DNA from: Crotalaria pallida
Taxonomy: Eukaryota > Streptophyta > Magnoliopsida > Fabales > Fabaceae
DNA length: 64,000 nucleotides
NCBI GenBank assembly: GCA_037953625.1
Contig: CM075655.1
Coordinates: 124,565,001 to 124,629,000, forward strand
Reading direction: 5' to 3'
Shown: in pieces, positions 24,351 to 35,573 of the stretch
How the letters are laid out: every line of letters begins with the position of its first letter
Numbering within the stretch: position 1 is the first letter of the stretch
The notes under the pieces: model-generated
What the model was told of the DNA's origin: nothing
Seen by the model: only the letters and a program-made list of their open reading frames with translations
Database searches by the model: none
Translations under genes and position numbers: made by a program

Positions 24351-24609
24351 CTATTACCTTCGGTTCTAAATGTTGGATTTTTTTAAAATTATTTTGCCTT
24401 ATTTGAATGACTTTGTTTCAAATTTCAATAATATTAAATTTTTGAAAAACATATTTTAATCTTTTTAAAAATCTCAATAATAATTATAGAATAGTTTTGA
24501 AAAAATATATTAAATATTTATATTTTTAACACTATTAATGACAAATTAACCTTTTATTTTTGCACATAAATTTTGTAAAATAATCTTATATTTAAGATGG
24601 AACGAAGCA
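24351..24609. mobile_element. MITE
   Basis: TTCGGTTCTAAATGTTGGAT at the left and an inverse-like ATATTTAAGATGGAACGAAG at the right define an element of about 259 bp. Confidence 0.55.
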
Positions 24610-24799
24610 TTATAAATTTAATCAAGAGCTTATTTTGTATATATTGATAATGTAAAATATTTTATATTATTGATAATATCATTTATTATTTATTTACATT
24701 AATTTTAGATAAAAATTAATAATTATAAATCCACAAAGGATAAATAATACTTTAACAATATATAAAATTTCAAAACTATTGATTTTCAAGTTATTTTCT

Positions 24800-24985
24800 A
24801 CCAGTGGGATTGATCAAGTGGTAATTCACTTGGTCCCTTAACCAACTGGTTTCGAGTTCGAGCCTTGGGTATGGAGTAACCTCCGACCCTACCGCTTAGT
24901 GCGATATCAGTTTGGTCGAATCAGATGAGTCAGATTTTGGATAAACCACATCCGAATACCAGTTGGTGTACATAAAAAAAATACT
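24800..24985 (+). mobile_element. tRNA-derived SINE, copy 2, with 11-bp target duplication
   Basis: Same family as 7910-8110 but on the plus strand: head with GATCAAGTGGTAATTCACTT, B-box TTCGAGTTCGAGCC, end TTGGTGTACAT followed by an A run. AGTTATTTTCT is present at 24789-24799 and 24986-24996. The copy is full length and moderately diverged. Confidence 0.88.
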
Positions 24986-25031
24986 AGTTATTTTCTCTTC
25001 CTAAAAAAACTCATTTTCTCTTTAACCAAAC

Positions 25032-25767
25032 TAGAGTTGGCAATTCGGGCTACCCGATCGGGTTCGGGCCGACCCACTTCGGGCTCGGGTCTTGACCTGG
25101 CCGAGCTAAAAAAGCCCGGCTAAAATTCGGGCCTCTAAGGTCAAGCCTAAGCCCGCCCCATGCGAGTAGCGGCTCGGGCTCTGGCCACCCGACAACTTTT
25201 TTTTAATTTTTTAAACAAAAAAAATACTTACAAGCAAGACAAAACTTTAAAAAAAAGACTATATTCCCCAATTTTTGTTTTTGCTATAAAATCTTTTTCT
25301 TATGTTGTTAATAAACTCTTGTGTTCTGTTTCAAAAGTGTTGCATACGTATTTAGACTATGTCTCTGTATTCTCTGTTTGGGACTTTGAGTAGAGAGACT
25401 ATGACATAAGTGCATGATATATGAAAATATGTGTAATTAGTGTTAAATTCAGAAGCAGCATAATCTTATTTCTTTGGTTTGATGGACAGTGCAAATAACT
25501 CAAATTGGCCTTTTTGAAGTATGCAGTAGCATATATCCATCATTTTTATTCATTGAATTAGAACCTGGTTTTTTTTACTAGTCTTTATTAATTTCTTTTT
25601 TTTACTTCGAGCTAACCGAACGGGTTTCGGACCGGCCCGCTTCGGGCTCGGGCGTTGACCAAGTCGGGCTAAAAAGGGCCGAAAATAATTCGGGCTCAAA
25701 TTTTGTTACCTAAACCCGAATTTAATGCAATTTTATTTGGGCCGGATCGGGCGTTTTGCCGGCTCTA
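25032..25767. mobile_element. Non-autonomous hAT element with perfect 8-bp target duplication
   Basis: The ends TAGAGTTGGCAATTCGGGC and the inverse of TAGAGCCGGCAAAACGCCC are hAT-like. AACCAAAC is duplicated at 25024-25031 and 25768-25775. The subterminal regions are rich in GGGCTCGGG/CCCGA words in both arms, while the middle is AT-rich and has no transposase. Confidence 0.85.
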
Positions 25768-26028
25768 AACCAAACCCATACCTTTCATTGGTTTTTAGCG
25801 TAAGGATAACGTCCCGAAATTGAGACAAAACACACACGTTGGATTGCCCCTTGGCCAGCAGATATTGCCGTCCATTCGGGGTTAAACCCAGCTACCACGT
25901 CACCATTTTCCAAAAATACCCTCTCCTCGTTTGACAGATATAACAAACAGCATTGCACCTAACGCAGTACGCAACCAATATCAACCGTTAGATCCAGAAA
26001 TCTCAGCCATTCGATCACCACAGCCCAT

Positions 26029-26036
26029 TATAAAAG
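26029..26036 (+). promoter_or_regulatory. TATA box of copy B
   Basis: TATAAAAG is followed by GTAGGGTTCCC and a pyrimidine-rich leader, matching copy A in position. Confidence 0.6.
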
Positions 26037-26818
26037 TAGGGTTCCCTTCTCCCTCTCATTCAGAGCCCTCTTTTGCTTTTATCCTCAATTCCCATTTTAC
26101 TTTATTCCTCATTTCTCTTCTCCTCCTAGAAATCCAGATCTCTTGTTCGCTTTTTCTCGTTTTCATTTTTTGTAACCGGATCCGTATGGATCTGTTCGAG
26201 ATCTACACCCCGATGGTGGTTTTATTAGGGTACGATTGACCTTCTTTCGAAGTGTTTCTTTGATAGATTTTAACTAACAGACGGTGTTTTGATTATGTTT
26301 TCTTGCACTTATTTTACAGATCTTGCAAATATATAAATCTTGACGCTTCAGATCTACATCGAAGAGGTGTGAGATTCTCGTTCGTCATGATTTAGGAATC
26401 GTTTTCGTTGAAATTCCTTGCTGTAAAATTTTTATATGCAGGTGTGGCTGAATAGATGTGCAAAACGTAGATCTGAAGAGGTGATGCAACGTTCTTAACG
26501 TCTATGGAAGTTCCACCCTCAGATCCTGAAAGATTACATCCAGATCCAGAGATTACGGTGCGGTTCTGTGTTATGGCGGTATCTTATGTTGCAGATATGA
26601 GATAATTGTAAAATTAGTGTATAATAATAACAATATGAAGGGAAGGCTTGGAAGGAAAAATATATTAAGTGGATGTAAGAGATTACGGGATGAAGTGCCT
26701 CAAAGCTATGATGAGGTACGAGTCCTTCATGATCTTTGTCATCCGACCTTTGCCATGTCAGGTGCGCTTGCTTGGCAGGTCAACAAATCATAATAATAAA
26801 AAAATATTTGTTGGTTTT

Positions 26819-26855
26819 GGCGGTGATCGCACGGGATTTACCCGGGTTCACCGTC
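26819..26855 (+). other. Conserved hairpin of copy B
   Basis: Identical in sequence to 17056-17092: an 8-bp outer stem and a 4-bp GC inner stem around ATTTA. Confidence 0.65.
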
Positions 26856-26969
26856 GTGTGTGGTGTTTGCTGTGTTCTCCTTTTCCTTCTTCTGCCTATT
26901 TATTAACTTATCTCGCTCCGCGTCGTATTTCAATCACCGGAAGGCATGAATAACGATGGCAGTTATCGA

Positions 26970-29900
26970 CGTCAACAATCCAATTAAGGTATCTGTCTAT
27001 ATACGTAAGGATTATCGTATTTCACTATTCATTTTTTAGTCGGTCTTCAAATGCATTCTTGATATCGCCGTATTAACAAGTTAAGTTATCTTCATCTTCA
27101 ATTAGGTAAATCATTTATCCCTTCAATTCAATAGATTAATCTGAGCTGGTAATTGTTGAAATTAAGTAGGTCATATATCATTTTATTTATTGATTAATAA
27201 TTTTAAATAATGTTTTAATTGAGTAGTGTTTGTCTAATTAATTTATATTAAGTTTTTAAGCAATTTTGCTGTGATTAATATTGATTTTCATTATTCCATT
27301 GGATTTGTATCTAATGACGTCAGTCACCAGACTTCACTTCCGTAAGGCCACATATAACCAAGATTATTGAATAACATTTGAAAAGATTTTTTGACATTAT
27401 TTTAATTTTCCCTACCGCTTTCTTTATGTTGACGGTTAAATACGGATACAATTAATCTTAGAGTTACGCTACTGTATAACCAAAAAAAAGTTACATCTCT
27501 GAATTGCCAAAACAAACGATTATTTCTGTACATCATTTTTCTAATTTGGCGATATTTAGAGTGCTTCATCTTTGATAGTGGTATTTTATTTAATAATTCG
27601 TTCATATCGCGAGAAAAATCAACATTTGTAATTCACTATAATGGATGGACCTTTTGAAGGAATATTGTCAGGGATGTTACTTTGTAATCTGTTCTTATTC
27701 ATACTTGGAGGAATGGATGTTTGCTTGATCAATTGTGAGGGTTTCAGATGGATTCATAAGGTCTAGAACTTACAAGCTCACCTGATCCATGAAAAGGAAG
27801 CTATTTGATTTGAAGCTCTTGATTTATAATGATCCAGACATAGTGTTATTCATCTACAGGCAATTAAGGTGAAGATTAGCTTACATTTGGTTATTTAATT
27901 TATTTGAGCAATAAGCATGTCATGAAATTCCTGTTACTCTGTACATGGTTGTTATTAGTTATAATTCTGTTTATGCTCTAATCACACGTACAGTAATATA
28001 GTACATAAAATATGACGTCCGTTATTCATTTTGAAGTTCTCGGTTGTGTGCATTTTGATATTAACGGGTGACTGTTTATATGTAACTCAATTTTTTTGTT
28101 GGGTAGATTTTCATTTTCCCGGTTCAATTATTAGAAATATCCCAATACTTTTTTATTGCTATGGGTTGTAATCCTGGCATGTTATTCTACTCTATTGAAT
28201 GTATAGTATCGTTTTTTTTTTTGAATATTCAGTTGAGTTTAAATGAATTGGTACAACGACAGATGAATGTGTTATAGGTGTTTTTTAGGTATGGAATTTG
28301 TTTGAGAAAGAATATTTTTTATTTTGTTTTTTTGAGTATCTTGCTGAATCGAATCTTCGAATTTGTCAATGAAAAAAACTTTATTTTCAAGAATTGCTCC
28401 TTTTAACTAAACCAGGAATACCCTTTTAACTAAACCAGGAATACTCGGGGATTATATAAGCAGATGGCCAACAATGGAATGTACTTTCTGTTCACCTGTA
28501 GGGAATTTAACTCGGCCTGGTTTTATTTGCAGAACATTATGCTCAATTGTTTTGTTTGGTTTATAAATTTATTACTCATTTGTTTATGATAAGATTTTTT
28601 TTTGGCAAAATCAGTGTTTATCAAGAAAATTAGATTCTATTGATGGTCACATTTCAAATAAATGTTTGATACATTTTTTAAATAAAAATAAATTGAGTTA
28701 ATGTGAATATGTGAAAAGCAATAATTAGGTATATTTTTATTTGTAATTTTGTTTTCTGTATATTGTGGCCATCAACATCGTTAGATTAATATTTAATATT
28801 TATCAATACTATTTACAATTTGTTACCATTATTTAATACTTACTATTTTCATCTATTAAAACTTTACTTAATATTTATCACAATTTTATGTCATTTAATT
28901 TCTAATTTTTTTTCTTTGCACGTAACATCAAAATAAGTAAATACAACAACAAAAGCTAGTATATGTTGTAATGTGCAGTACTCCCTTCGTCCAAATATAA
29001 GGCCTTTTAAAAATATATTATTTTATCTTTATTTCTATAATTTTGGTCTAATTTTAAATGATAATTAAATTATTTTACAAATATTTTATTCTCATTGATA
29101 TTTGTAGAGTTTTGAAATAATTTAACAATAAAAATGTTATTAAAGTGGTGTTTATAATTAACGAGTAGTTTTTGTTAAATGTGAGCTCCACTAGTATGAT
29201 TTTATATTTAATGATTGGTTGTTTTTTTTTTTATTTTTAATTAAAATATTTATATTTTTAAATAATATCATATCTATTTTTTATTTATTTTATTGCTATC
29301 CTTTTCAATGTTTATATATTTTTATCTTAATTTTTAGTATTTAAATTTAAATATCGCTCTGTGCATAGGAGAATATAACATAAATAAAGAAATGATATAT
29401 ATTATCTTTCGGCTTTTTTATCCTATACATCACATGCAACATAAATTATAAAACTGTATTGGGAACTAAACAATTAATAATTTCATTTATTAAATGTTTC
29501 AATTTCCAATAAAACATCACTTTTTACTGTGTGATTAGCCGGTGCTTAATGTATCACCTCAAAAAATCCTTCCTTGGCTATCTATCTCCTTCCTTTTCTC
29601 TCATTTATAAAATTCTAATTTACGATACCCGTTAATGATAATAATAATATTAGTAATAATTAGAAGAATCAATTTATTAACTTGTTTAAATTTTCAATTT
29701 TACTAACCAAAGTAATTTTTTTTGTTGACGTGAATTTGTCAATGGTTACTGAATTAAAGGCTTTCTTATGTTTGTACTGTTAAGTTTCGGTAGTACACTA
29801 TTAAATTGATAGTTTTATGAGGGCTTCCTATTAGGATAATATTGTAGAATCTTGTTAAAGTTATTTTTAAATTTTTTTAAAAAATTAATTTATATTTATC

Positions 29901-30390
29901 AAATAAATTATTCTTTAACCGAGCAACATGATTTTTGCAAAACAAATGCGGTTAACTGTATAAATTAAACAATCAACTTTTTAAGGACTGAATATCGTAG
30001 GTATTGCATTTTTAAGTTCCTTGTTTTGTTAACATGCAAACATTTTTAAAATTGACCGATTTGTCGGTAATTTCTGTCTGCGGTCTATACATTTTATTTT
30101 AAATTTTCAATCGATCATGTTTTTTATTTGTAATGTATTTTTTTAAAAAAAAATTGTTATAAATAATATTTAATTAAATGTTATTTATATAGTTAGTATT
30201 GCATATCTGTACATTTATGTTCTTTTCAAACAAAACGGTACCTGTCTAGGAAATTTTTGTTGGCACTGCCACCTCGGCTATCTAAGTTTTGCTGCTTGCC
30301 TTTGCACCATTATCCTTTGTCCAAGCTCACTGGCCACATGTTGGGTAAGTATTTGTGTGGCTAATTACATCGCCGTTGAGGTTTTTTAAT
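26970..30390. other. Intergenic DNA, mostly unassigned
   Basis: About 3.4 kb of AT-rich sequence. The only recognisable item is a MITE-like left end (CTCCCTTCGTCCAAATATAAGG) at about 28981, without a clear right end. Spliced downstream exons of copy B might lie at its start but cannot be shown. Confidence 0.4.
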
Positions 30391-30399
30391 CCATATGAA

Positions 30400-30483
30400 A
30401 GTTCTGTAAGCTCAAAACGGAAGAGCGCTCAGAGCAATGTTTTATGCTTTGAGAGGATGGTGGTTCGAATCCACCCGGATCTG
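30400..30483 (+). other. tRNA-like structure, probably a degenerate tRNA or Pol III unit
   Basis: A perfect T-arm (GGTGG TTCGAAT CCACC) is followed by CGGATCT, which pairs with AGTTCTG at 30400-30406 with one mismatch. A D-arm-like GCTC...GAGC precedes it. The middle arm is wrong for a normal tRNA: 9 bp (CTCAGAGCA with TGCTTTGAG) around an 8-nt loop with no usable anticodon. It may be a decayed tRNA, a SINE head, or an unusual Pol III RNA. Confidence 0.4.
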
Positions 30484-30817
30484 CTGTGTTTCTTTCGATT
30501 TGGATTCATATTATTCACATATGTATCTTTATCTGTAAAAGGGTAGGTAATGTGAGATAGTTATTAGTTATATTGAAACTATGAAGTTGGATAATTGTAA
30601 TATTCTAAGCTCAAGGTTTTAGACCCCATGGGAGATGTATATGTTTTAATAAATGATGATAATTTAACTTAAATATTTTTTTTATAATAATTAATTATTG
30701 AGCTAGAGATTAAAAAAATTGGAGGTGAAAAGGAGCTCTTTATAAATAAAGATAAAGTTGAAAAAAAATAATTATTTATTGGGTTTGTAAGTAGAAGTTG
30801 TATATATCAAAGAGTTA

Positions 30818-31159
30818 AGAGTTAGAATCCGTTGACACAAGGTGTCACATAACTTTTTATATAGTTAGAATCCGTTGACACCAGTGTAAAACTTGGGTCA
30901 CTTACACCTTCGCATAACTTTTTATATATTATGAAATTTGTCAATTCAACCGTTGAATTATATGGTATTATCATGTAGATCAAATCTACAAAATTTCATA
31001 GAATATAAAAATGATATCATACTTCATCCGACTATTCTATTAACGGATAATACGTTATTTAAAATATAAGTAAATGTATTATTAGATTACATACCTATGA
31101 ATCTTCGAATGAGGTGTAAGTGACCAAGTTTTACACCTGTGTCAACGGATCCTAACTCT
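30818..31159. mobile_element. MITE with long terminal inverted repeats
   Basis: The ends match as inverted copies over about 50 bp, sharing TCCGTTGACAC and AAAACTTGG...CACTTACACCT. The first about 45 bp of the left end is present twice (30818 and 30862). Confidence 0.75.
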
Positions 31160-31219
31160 AAATGAAAAATGGAAAAGTTATTTTATCAAGATTTTTGCGT
31201 TGAGTATTAATATTAGTAT

Positions 31220-31408
31220 TTTTTTGGGTACACCAACCAGTACCCGGATCTGGTTTACTTAGAATTCGACTTATCCGGTCTGACCTAACTGAGCTTGCGC
31301 TAAGCGGTAAGGGTCTCCCAGCGGGGGTTGTTCTATACCCATGACTCGAACTCGATATCAGTTGGTTAATGGACCAAGTGAGCTACCACTTGACCAACCC
31401 CACGTTGG
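31220..31408 (-). mobile_element. tRNA-derived SINE, copy 3, with 15-bp target duplication
   Basis: Minus-strand copy of the 7910 family, with the tail seen as a T run at its left. TATTAATATTAGTAT is perfectly duplicated at 31205-31219 and 31409-31423. The perfect 15-bp duplication suggests a fairly recent insertion. Confidence 0.9.
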
Positions 31409-31429
31409 TATTAATATTAGTATCCTGAT

Positions 31430-31843
31430 TAGCATTGGCAAAACCCCCACCCGCACTCAGCCCGCAAAAAATGCGGGCGAGCTTTAGGGCCTAATTTTTA
31501 GGCCCTGTCCGCCCTAAGAGCGGGCAGGGCAGCCGGTGGGCGGCCCGTGTTTAAAAAAAAATTAATTGATATTTGCTTCTCTGTTTTAGTACAATTTTTT
31601 TTAAAAAAAGGGCAAGCGGGGATCGCCCTCAAAATCGCCTACAAACCGTGTGTGACACTAAGGTATTTTTCTTTTTTCTTTTTTATATTCAAGCCCGCGG
31701 GCCACCCACGTCCGCCCGCCCAAATAACGGGCGGGGCAGACGGGCATGATTTAATTATTTTTGCCAAAACTTGTGCTCTGCCCGCAAAAAATTGAGGGCG
31801 GGCGGGCGGGGCCCGCAGACCACGGCCCGTTTTGCCAATGCTA
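31430..31843. mobile_element. Second hAT-like element next to the SINE
   Basis: The termini TAGCATTGGCAAAAC are exact inverted copies. ATCCTGAT (31422-31429) and ATCCTAAT (31844-31851) form an 8-bp duplication with one change. The arms are rich in GCCCGC/GCGGGC. Its left target duplication overlaps the end of the SINE copy 3 target duplication. Confidence 0.8.
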
Positions 31844-32094
31844 ATCCTAATTTTAAATTTTTTTTATACTGGGGTCAGTTAATAATTATAATCCGTTTCA
31901 TCCATAATTATAATTAAAATGCATTAGTATTTTAAATATTGTATGTTACCTTTGGATTATTTGTTAAGGGAGTAATAGCCCATCCTCGTATCCTTTGTAA
32001 TAAAAACATAAATGGCTCCAATGTTTCATTTTACTCATTCTGTTCTATTTATATATCTCATGTATTCAAAGTACGCACACCAAAACAAGTAGTT

Positions 32095-32273
32095 TTTTTG
32101 TTGTGTATATCAGTCTATTCAGAATCGGACTCATCCGGTCCGACCCAAATGAGTTCGCACTAAGCGGTAGGGATCTCTCAGCGGGGGTTGCTCCATACCC
32201 AAGACTCAAACTCGAGACCAGTTGGTTAAGTGACCAAGTAAGCTATCACTTGACTAACCCCATGTTGGTACCG
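32095..32273 (-). mobile_element. tRNA-derived SINE, copy 4
   Basis: Minus-strand copy of the same family, with a rearranged 3' end on its left. AAACAAGTAGTT at 32083-32094 recurs at 32274-32285. The internal sequence, such as CACTAAGCGGTAGGG and AGCGGGGGTTGCTCCATA, matches copy 1. Confidence 0.85.
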
Positions 32274-32902
32274 AAACAAGTAGTTAAAATTATTATTATT
32301 TTTTTTAATTTTGAGAAAATATTGCAAAATTTATAATTTTATACTTTATAATAAATAGGAGAGAAGATGAATTCTCCTTTATGTCAAATAATGAAAGAAG
32401 ATAATGGTAAAAAAATGAATTTCCACTATCAAAAAAAAAAAAAAAGAATTTCCTCATTAATGAACAACTGAGTAATTTAATCAATTCTGGAATTATTCTT
32501 GAACTTTTTGAATAATAGTTTCACACTTTCGTGAATTTTCAAGAATAATTGTTTTAAATTTGGTCATCACAATTGTTAACATGCTCTTTTTATGTGAAGG
32601 CCATATGTATGCAACAAAATCTACGTTGCACAAATACGGGTACGGTACCGAACACGAGATACGACATTTTAAAAGAAATTTAAGTACGAGTACGACAATG
32701 TAAATTCAAAATTTATAAACAAATATACATAAATAATGTGTAAATAAACAAATTGAAATAGCATATGAGTATCATAAAATTAGATATCAATGCTAAAAAT
32801 AAATCAAGATATAAGGACGAAAGAATGATTATTGCGTTAAAATATAAATTTTAAGGCAAATATGACATTATTGTTATGATCCAGTATCCACACCTAAAAT
32901 AT

Positions 32903-33175
32903 ACTCCATCCGTTCCTTATTATCTGTCGCATTTTGAAGAGATTTTTTGTTTCTTTTTATCAGTCGTATTGAGGATTTCAAAAGTGTAATAAATGCTATT
33001 TTCTACGTTTGCCCCTATTTAATATGTCTTGGTTTATGTAAGTATTGAAGAAAAATTAATGATTATAGAGAGAGAAAGGGTACAGTGGAAAAAACATAAT
33101 TAATGTATTGAAAATTTGAGTAATGATTAAATTTCTTAAATGATATGTTTTGTTTGAAATAGGAACGGAAAGAAT
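32903..33175. mobile_element. MITE
   Basis: ACTCCATCCGTTCCTTATT at the left and GAAATAGGAACGGAAAGAAT at the right are inverted copies; body AT-rich. Confidence 0.65.
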
Positions 33176-33428
33176 ACTTCAACATATCAATCACAAGTAT
33201 TCTAGAGTACCTACATGTACTCATATCCAAGATGTATCTAGCACTGATACATCACTAATTTAGGAGTACTCATCTTCTAGGTATCAAAATTTATGCATAA
33301 AGTAAGGTAGAAGTCCTTGACCAGCCACCAAAATTGGACTGCCATTGGTCATTACCCAATCCCCTGCTTAGAACAATTAAGTTTCAATGCTACAGCTAAC
33401 TATCAAATTAATAACATAATTTTAACAG

Positions 33429-33800
33429 AAGGAAACAGTTTCTAGAGGAGCGATATCATGGATGAGTGCGAAACAGTCCGTCATTGCTACTTCCACCATG
33501 GAGGCTGAATTTGTGGCATGCTTTAAGGTCATGGTTCATGCTAAGTGGTTGCGGAACTTCATTTCAGGACTTGTAATAGTCGACAACATTGCCAAGCCGC
33601 TGAAAATTTATTGTGATAATTCCGCAGCTGTCTTCTTTTCTAAAAACGACAAGTATTCGAAGGGTGCTAAGCATATAGAGTTGAAATACCTTGGCGTTAA
33701 AGAAGAAGTGCATAAACAAATAGTGTCAATATATAGAACACATTAGCACCGACCGTATGATTGCTGACCCTTTGAAAAAAGGGGTTACCGCCCAAAATAT
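33429..33800 (+). pseudogene. Ty1/copia retrotransposon fragment, RNase H end of the polyprotein
   Basis: The frame 33429-33746 reads AISWMSAKQSVIATSTMEAE, then CDNSAA and KHIELKY, the C-terminal RNase H signature of plant copia polyproteins. It stops at 33746; a frameshift then leads to IADPLKKG-like sequence, the usual end of these proteins. Everything upstream (gag, protease, integrase, reverse transcriptase) is missing. The sequence to about 34690 may include LTR remains, but no LTR pair is visible. Confidence 0.85.
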
Positions 33801-34854
33801 TTAATGAACATGTTGAAAGTATGGACATTGTTAGCAAGTAGACATTAATGTATATTATCATGATGTTTAATGTATTTATGTTTATGTATTATGACACTAT
33901 AAGCTCTTAAATGAATATGTTTCTGCTTTACCTGTTTTCTAAGTGTATACATAGTTGTTTTTGGATTAATGATAACCGGTTGTCTTTATAAGAAAGACAT
34001 TATTGTTGGACCGATTATGTGCTTCTCGATTAATGGTCATGGTAAGGAAAATGATTAATTTGTGGTATACGGAAGAGACTACATCGATTTAGTGATGTAC
34101 AATCGCCATGACTCATATTAGTTCCTATTCTTAATTATGATTTATGATGTACTCAATATATGAAATTATTTAGTTGTATCAATGCGCATTATGTCAATTT
34201 AATTATGTTATTTATTTGTCCATAAGGTTGGTTATTGTCATATGAGTCAAGTGGCAGAATGTAAGATTTAAGTGTCTCATGTGAGGAATATGTGACTTAT
34301 TTATAAGAAAGACTAATAAATAAATAATAGAATACTAAAGGACTAAATAATAATGGTGTTAAAAAGATAAGTTATTGTCAGTTATAATAGAAACTGTTGC
34401 ATGATGGGAAGCACCAGTTCAAAAAGGATGCACGAAAGTATATAACAAGAAGACAATCATGTCATTCTCTGAATTCCTCCCCATCACTAAAGATTAGGGC
34501 ATATAAGGATAAAGTAAAGGAAGAGAAATCTTGCTTCTCAATTATCAAACCAGTGATCCACATCAACACTTCTATTGCTATTGCTATGGATAAAAAGATA
34601 TGTGCTCTTCCTCACTAATTGATCGTGAGAATCATGAAATTCTAAGATTTTGAATTTTCCATTTATGTTAACTTATGAGAAAATTCCAACATCTCATCCA
34701 AAATAAAATGCAATTATCAAAGAGTGGTTAATTCTCTCTGTTAAGCCCACTGATAAGACAATTTTTTTTGTTTTTATCAGTTTTATAAAAGAAACGGTCA
34801 GAATGTATACTATTATTATGCGTATAATGTGTCAAAATGTTTATAATGTATAAT

Positions 34855-35375
34855 AGTACATTTTAACTTCCAATTTAAATATTTTTTTCAAATTGATAAT
34901 TGAATACTTTATCTCTTGCACATTTTGCTCTCCTCGAATTTAGACCTGTATGTTCCATCAATGACTAACTCATTGTGTTCTCAGTACAATGACTTTGCAT
35001 CAATTTTTAGTTAATCTTTTTCCCTTTATAAAAAACGTGGCCATTAATATTGTTAGAGGAAATATTTATTTCCAATACTCCCACAATTATAAATTTTTTT
35101 TTATCAAATATACCCTTTTTTTTAGTTTTTTTATTTCAAACTTCCAATTTAACTTCAAATTTAAATATTTTTTTTCAACTTGATAATTGAATTCTTTATC
35201 TCTTGCACATTTTGCTCTCCTCAAATTTATACCTACATGTTGCATCCGTGAGTAACTCACTATGTTCCTCACTGTAATAACTTAGCATCAATTTTCTGTT
35301 AATTTTTTTCCTCATATAAAAAATGTGGCCATTAATATTTTTAGAGGACATATTTATTGCCAATACTCCCACAAT
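34855..35375. repeat. Tandem duplication of a ~285-bp segment
   Basis: 34862-35092 and 35148-35375 are about 85% alike. Both include ATCTCTTGCACATTTTGCTC, a GTGGCCATTAATATT block and a CAATACTCCCACAAT end. No coding content is visible. Confidence 0.75.
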
Positions 35376-35573
35376 CCTTATTTTATTAAATCAAATACAT
35401 CGTTTCATTATGAGTAATTTAATTTCAAATAATATTCATATTAGATGTAATTTATGAAATTGACATAAATTTTTGTCATTATCAATACAATCAGTAAATA
35501 AGATATGTATAGACCTTTATATAAAATTATCACACTAAAATTTATTATGCATTTTTTAATATACTATGCCAAA

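Larger units (their letters stand above)
25930..26960 (+). ncRNA. Hairpin-bearing transcription unit of unknown function, copy B
   Basis: This is the collinear partner of 16205-17230. It has TCAACCGTTAGAT at 25981, TATAAAAG at 26029-26036, a start codon with MDLFEIYT (26186), splice signals matching those of copy A (exons 26186-26229 and 26320-26366, then an acceptor at 26441), the shared GGGATGAAGTGCCTCA region, GATCTTTGTCATCCGACCTT, and the identical 45-bp hairpin block at 26811-26855. The joined frame would be only about 34 aa, ending at 26455. Copy B lacks an insertion of about 40 bp found in copy A after GTGCCTCA. I do not recognise the family. Confidence 0.45.

Noticed and set aside
31547..31795. 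82-aa frame with Pro/Ala/Gly-rich end
   Set aside because: It is the GCCCGC-rich arm of the hAT-like element.
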